NCBI GenBank assembly: GCA_027604705.1 | Contig: JADHYV010000021.1 | Coordinates: 124,001 to 188,000, forward strand | Source of the DNA: Allomyces arbusculus | Lineage: Eukaryota; Blastocladiomycota; Blastocladiomycetes; Blastocladiales; Blastocladiaceae | Reading direction: 5' to 3' | Length of the DNA: 64,000 nt | Shown: positions 58,477 through 64,000 of the stretch, one piece after another | Position numbering within the stretch: position 1 is the stretch's first letter | Layout of the letters: every line of letters starts with the position of its first letter | The notes under the pieces: model-generated | The model's input: only the letters and a program-made list of their open reading frames with translations | What the model was told of the DNA's origin: nothing | Database searches by the model: none | Position numbers and translations under genes: made by a program

Positions 58477-61400
58477 ATGCCAACCCCGACGGCGTCGCCC
58501 GCCAAGCGGGTCGCCAAAGGATCGCTTGCTGTAAGCAATTTCGATCATGACAACCGCGACGCGTGAAACGCACTCTGACGAACTGGTGCATCTGCGGCTG
58601 ACTAGCGCGAGCGCATTCTCCAAACCGCTCTGCACGAGCTCGAGCAATTCGACCAGCGGCTCGGGCAATTTGAGGGCAGGTCGAGGGCTTCGTCACGGAC
58701 ACCGCCGTCGGCTGCTGGAACCGTCAAGCTCCCGACTATTTCGCCCAACGAGCGACGAGCACTCAGTACCTTGGACCCATCGGCAGGTCAAGACGATGCA
58801 AGCTCGTCCAGCGCGCGGGCACCAGGAGCCGGCACGCCGAAAGCCGCGCCAAGTGCGCACGAAATTAAGGCGTTTCTCGCGATTCGTGCGCCGCTGGACC
58901 CGGCGCAACACATGGCGCTCTTGGAGTCCGAGTTCCAAGTAGACCAGATCAAGACCGAGTCGGCAAATTACCTCAAGCAAATGAAGGTGCGGCTCTGACC
59001 CGTCATGCCGCTGCTGCCTAGGCGTGCTATTGACGCATCCTCGTGTATCTTGTCTACAGATGCGCAAGGCCGAGGAGGAGCTGCTGCGCAAAGTCCGCGA
59101 GCGCGAGCGCCGCAAGATTTTGCTCGACGAGGAGCGCAAGCAGGCGGCGGAGCTCGCGACCGAGGCCGAAACGGCGCTCTTGGCGCGTCTCTCACGGCAA
59201 TCCAAGCACGAGCGCCGGATCGCGCGGCAGCTGCACGCCGTGCGGCACGAAAAGGACGTGATCAAGTCGAACCGCATGGCGCGTGAGCAGCAGTACGCAG
59301 CGCAGCGCGAAAAGGACTACCGCGACGCGCTCGACTGCGACTTTGAAGCGAGCGAGCGGCTGCGGCAAGAGTACGAGCAAAAAACAGCAATGCTCACGCA
59401 ACAGTACCGCAACTTGCTCGCAAACAAGGCGCAGACCAAGCACGCGCGGCACTTGGCCATGGGCCGGCAGATTGTGACCGAGATCTTGGACTTGGCACTC
59501 AAAGTGTCCGAGTACAAGGAACTCAATGACGGAAAAGTGCCGCTGCCGCTCTTGCGCGACTGGAAGACGCTGTTCCTCAACGCCAAGTCGGTCCATGACA
59601 CGTGCTTGACCGAGCCAGTCGGCGACAAGATCCCGATCGATGTCGCGCCGGTGGGTGCGCTGCCGGACCCGGGATCGTTGTCGGAACTTGCGCCGGCGGT
59701 CCAGGTCCTCGACGACGAGGAGTTTCTCAACTACTTGCAGGGCGAAGGCAGCTGGGCGTACCGGCAAGAGTACGTTTCATGGCCTTGGATAGCGACGACA
59801 CCTTGCGGCTCACATTTCTCGACTCGTCGTCTAGCCCACCAAAGACCAACCACGTGCTTGGCAAGATCGTGTCGCACATTCTGTCCTACTCGCTCGACTC
59901 GGAGAACCGGCCGGCGCAGGACCCGCTCCCACCGCTCTCGCTGAAACTCTGCATTATGGGCAAGCAATTCAGTGGCAAGCAGACGATCGCCGAGCAAATC
60001 GGCCGGCTGTTTGATGTGTCGATCATTCGCGCCGACCGACTAGTGCACCGTGCCATCCAAATTGCACGCGAATCTGCCTCTCTCGGCGTCACCGACGGCG
60101 TCCTCCTCGACCTGGGCCGCCGAGCGCAAGAGTGCCTTCTGGCCGGTGCTGACGTGGATGATGCAGTCCTGGTCGGGCTTGTCGCGTACCGTATCCGCCA
60201 AATCGCCCAGCAGGACGCGAGCGCCGGGTGGATTCTTGTCGGGTTTCCGCGCACGCGCGCACAAGCGCAGTTACTCGAAAAGGAGCTGACTGGGTACGAG
60301 GAGCCGAAACCCGTCAAGCCGGGTAACATCAAGCGGTCGGCGCCGCCGTCGGCGGGGGCTTCGGCGTCGCTCGGCAATGGCGGCAGTGGCGGCGGAGGGA
60401 GCGGTGGAAGTGCTACGGCGACACGCAACCCGACCGGCGATCCGGCGAGTACCAGTTTGCGGCCAAATTCGGGTTCTCCGTCGGCCAAGGACTCGACTAA
60501 GCGACGGTCGCTGATCACGCCGGACGGTGCGCCGGCCGAGGCGACGACGACGCCCGCGGGCAGTGGACTCGACTTGGCGATATTGTTGCAGATCCCGAAC
60601 GACGCGGCGTTCCGCCGTGCGACGGGCCGGTGCGTCGATCCGGTCAAGCAGCAGGTCTATCACCTGGACTTCAACCCGCCGCCGAGCGATCAGGTTGGGC
60701 TCAATACGCGGCTGGTCACTGGCGACAATGTCGCGCAGAGCCAAATGCATTTGCGGATCGCGGCGTTTGAGGAGGAGGAGCCGAGCCTCATCGAGTGGTT
60801 CAATCGGTTTGGCAACTTGGCGGTATGTCGCGCCTGACTACTGTGGCTCATCGACCCCTTTGGTCGTGCTTCCGCTCACCTCGCGTGCTCAATTTTTCTG
60901 TATTCCAGGTCATCGACTCGAACGTGCCGTTGGAGGTGTGCACGGCGCAAATCGAAAAGCTACTCAGCGAGATCAAGGCCAAGAAGTCCAAGGGCCCAGA
61001 CAGTCTCTCGTCCTCGACGGCGTCAGACCCCACCAAGGCCCCGTCGTCGGCCGACAAGGACCGGACCAAGGAAGCCAAGGACCCGAAACCCGTCAATCCC
61101 GAGGACAAAGTCAAATCCCGCGGTTCGTCGGCCGCCAAATCTCGCAGCTCGTCGGCGCGCAAATCACACAACGAGTTGGCCAAGCCCGCAACGCGTACGC
61201 TACTTCTGATCTCAGCAGAACGCGGTGGTCGTTGACTGACTGGGAGCGTGCGTCCGTAGCGCCCGCTCCGACGATCGTCGAGGCACCTGCTCCACCGGTG
61301 CCGCCACCCCAAAAGGAAGTGAGAAAGGAGCCGTCGCCGCGGCTTCTCCAAGTGCTGAGCGACGGTGCGCTGGCCAATTTGTCGCTCCTGCTGGCACGCA

Positions 61401-64000
61401 CGAGTCTGACTCCCCTTACGTAGAGTGGGCCGTGCTCGAGACCGTCTTCACTAACACGACCAAGTACCTGTTTCGGTCGCTGCGCCGCGAGCGCGAGACG
61501 CTCATCAACTACTTTTACGAGGTCAAGCGGCACTTTGAGAAATTCGTGACACGGCCCGACTCGAAGCAGGACCTGCTGCGTGCGTTCCAGGAAGAGTTCA
61601 ATGCGCTCGACGACGACCTGCGCGGCGACCCGGACGCCAAGGCCGAGCTACACCAGCGCACCGAGGACTTGCGCGACAATCTGTGGGGCATCAGCGACGA
61701 GCGCAAGGAGCAGGCCGAGACGGAGCGCACGGCCATCATCATGAGCCACTTTGTCGAGGACCACTACCTGATCGTGACCGAGTGCTACATTGGGCTCATG
61801 CAGGCTGAGATGGACCGGTTTCTCGGGACCACGCACATTGTCCTCGACTACGTTAAGGACACGCAGCAGCAGCTCATCAACGAGGGCGGGCCGCGCACGT
61901 GCCCATTGCCAAAACCAGGGTCGATACCCACGACGGGTAAAGAAGAAAACTTGCTCAAGCTCACGCCGTCGATGCTCAACATCAAGCGCGAGCAGTCGGC
62001 GAGCAAGATAAAGCTGTCGGTTGCTGCGGTCGAAAAGAGCGCGGCCAAGCGACAAACGGCTTCGACGGCCGGGATGTTGCCGGGAGGTGGTGCGGCAGCG
62101 GCTGCCGGCAGCGTTACCGTACCCGCGATTGGCGGCCGGTCCGAGGACACGCCCGACCACGTGCTCTTCAGCGACCTGTACCGCGCCGCTGAAGTCGCAA
62201 TTGCGCTCATCAACGGGCTCGAGGACGACGAGCGGCGCACGCACCGCGACGCGGGCAAAGGCGGTAAAGGGACCGGCGGCGCTGCGGGCGGCGCCCCCAC
62301 GGCCACGGGCGTCGGCGTGAATGTTGCGGCGAGCGGCAACAAGACGAATCCGAACTCGCCCGTCCCGGTAGGCGCGACAGGCATGGGTTCGTCCAACACG
62401 GGCACCGTGGGTGACGGCGAGAGCGACGCGGGTGAAACGAACCCGGAGCACACCCAAGCACTGCGAAACGAAGAGTTTCTGACGCGCGCGCGTGTGTTGC
62501 GTATTCTCGAGGTCGGCTGCGAGCATTTGCGCGAGATTCGCACACGTGCGTTTGAAGTCTTCTCCTTTCTCGACGAGTGCATTGGGTCGAGCTTCAAGGG
62601 CGAGATGGCGGCGATTAAGGACATGATCACGGTTGTCAAGCAGGCGATTGAGCTGGAGCTGCGGCTGCCAAACGCTCTCGTGATCAATGGGCAACAGTTC
62701 CTAGTGGACTATGGCACCCTCACGTTTGACGCGGAGCTTCAGCCGCGGCCGGTGAGCCCCGTGGAGACATCGTGTACGTTGGGACTTTCAATGCGACCCG
62801 GCGCGGCTTTGGGCTGACTCGTGCGTTTTTCCAGATGCCGACAAGTTCACGATCCAGCAGCTCAACAACTTGGTCGCTCATTTCCGCGTGATTGCCAAGG
62901 ACGGTTTCTTGACGGCGCGGCACTTTGTCGATTTCCTCCGTCGCACGTCGACGCTCCCCGTACGCGTTGCCCTCGCTGCTGCGTCTTCAATTTCGTCTTG
63001 TGCCCCACCCACTCATGAGATCCAAATCGCCGATTTTAGAACGTGTACGATTACCTGCCCGACACACTCGTGGGTCACCCGGAGAGCTTTGCCAAGCTCG
63101 CACAGGCGCTCGACCCACATGACACAGGTTTCGTCTCGTGGAAAAAGTTCATCGTCTTTGCCGCGCTCGTGCTCCCGGCTCCGGTGAACCAGATCCACGA
63201 GCTGCACACGGCCCTCGTGCACCGTCCCGATGGTTTGATCGCGCACGACGAGTTCATGGCCATGAAACTCTGGTTCGAGACCGAGGATCTGACCGCGTCA
63301 CAACGGCTATTCAACCGCTCGTGCAAGACCAAACAGCTCTTTTTTGGTGAGTTCTGTTCTCCGTTTATGACTCATGGACGTGGTTGATCGAACACGTTTG
63401 CACAGATGCGTTTGCTGTTCCGCTCCAAGGCGCCGCGTCGACCGACCTCGTCCACGCGCGGCCCGGGACCGGTGGACTCTGTGCGGGCCAGCTTGCCGTC
63501 GAGTGGACCAACCCGAACGTGATGGACCTGCGCCGGTTCGCGTTCAGCTGCTGTGCCGACCCGGACCCGCTCATGGGCATGACCAAGGCGCTTCACCTCA
63601 CGGGCCATGTCGTCACGGCGAGTCAGGTCGCCGAGACGCTCGCGTTTGACGTGTTCAACGAGCCCATTTACCCCCTGGTACGGCCTTCCGTTTCCCCTTT
63701 CGCTGACGCACAGCGACGACTCACAGATGCCGCGGATCTAGTCGGTTATCGAACCCGTTCTCAGGAGCGCATCGGCGGCTGTCAATGGCCATACCGCCAG
63801 CTTGACGCCGACTGAGGCCGCGACCATGCTCGGGACGGCCATGGGGCTTGTTGGTGGGGTCGATAACCCGACTCGCACGCTCGTGACGTGCCAGCAGTTC
63901 AAGTATGAGGTGCGTGCAGTTTCATCGGGACTGGGTTGCTCACAACGTCAACTGACAACGGTGGTCGCTCTCCAGCCGCATCTCGTCCAGGGCGAGGGCA
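58477..64000 (+). CDS. SPEF2: SPEF2-like sperm/flagellar protein with adenylate-kinase-like domain, 3' end beyond window
   Basis: Axonemal central-pair (C1b) component. Exons 58477-58530, 58606-58986, 59060-59769, 59835-60822, 60909-61194, 61260-61364, 61424-62773, 62835-62959, 63040-63346, 63406-63677, 63742-63909 and from 63976 join in phase. A basic coiled coil (MRKAEEELLRKVRERERRK and on) ends in VLDDEEFLNYLQGEGSW, a SPEF2 signature. The adenylate-kinase-like domain starts LKLCIMGKQFSGKQTIAEQIGRLF (P-loop) with WILVGFPRTRAQAQLL. Then EWAVLETVFTNTTKYLF, TIIMSHFVEDHYLIVTECYIGLMQAEMDRF and the late helical and EF-hand-like parts (PHDTGFVSWKKFIVF). The usual N-terminal CH (SPEF) domain is not found in the first exons: the start MPTPTASPAKRVAKGSLA leads directly into helices. 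Gene truncated by the window, not by mutation. Confidence 0.88.

Overview
The window is nuclear DNA of a GC-rich, intron-rich eukaryote, most likely a zoosporic (flagellated) fungus. I favour Blastocladiomycota or a neighbouring chytrid-like lineage. Reasons: many short introns (about 40-110 nt, a few longer) with GT..AG ends; fungal-type housekeeping genes (YPT1/RAB1, RAT1/XRN2, GRC3, RTT106, RPC5, striatin); and genes kept only by organisms with a cilium or flagellum (a SPEF2 homologue and a giant WD40 protein resembling WDR97). The assignment is inference from gene content, not from a marker search.

Layout, left to right: an eroded gene with a 71-residue internal repeat (1-1.2 kb); COA1-like assembly factor (2.2 kb, +); a secreted Cys-containing protein (3.4 kb, +); ribosomal protein eS1 (4.9 kb, +); a tandem pair of single-EF-hand genes, the first frameshifted (7.1 and 8.5 kb, +); a CaMK-type kinase fused to a sphingomyelinase-like EEP phosphodiesterase (9.8-12.6 kb, -); branched-chain aminotransferase with an assembly gap in its intron (14.1 kb, +); dynactin p27 (15.8 kb, -) divergent from RTT106-like histone chaperone (16.9 kb, +); a cyclic-nucleotide-domain/D-lactate dehydrogenase fusion (19.6 kb, +) convergent with cobalamin adenosyltransferase (22.6 kb, -).

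Then a minus-strand block: PRXL2-like redox protein (24 kb), HDAC8-like deacetylase (25.5 kb), class-V PLP aminotransferase (27.8 kb) and a second PRXL2-like paralogue (31.1 kb). DNA polymerase iota (32.8 kb, +) follows, divergent from the second PRXL2; then RAB1 (35 kb, -), GRC3 kinase (36.7 kb, -), a small mobile-element graveyard (39-40 kb: RNase H fragment of a LINE-like element, an initiator-tRNA-like relic, a foldback element with perfect 11-bp target duplications), RPC5 (40 kb, -), striatin (43.1 kb, +), a 2-kb poorly coding tract with one hypothetical gene, the WDR97-like gene (47.4-53.3 kb, -), XRN2/RAT1 (53.8 kb, +), and the 5' 5.5 kb of a SPEF2-like gene that runs off the right edge.

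Most gene models were built by joining frames at GT..AG introns whose phases agree and whose joined protein matches the family; exon limits are given where they close in frame. The most unusual items are the two domain fusions, the foldback element, the tandem duplication with one broken copy, and a 5' splice-site preference for GTRCGY.
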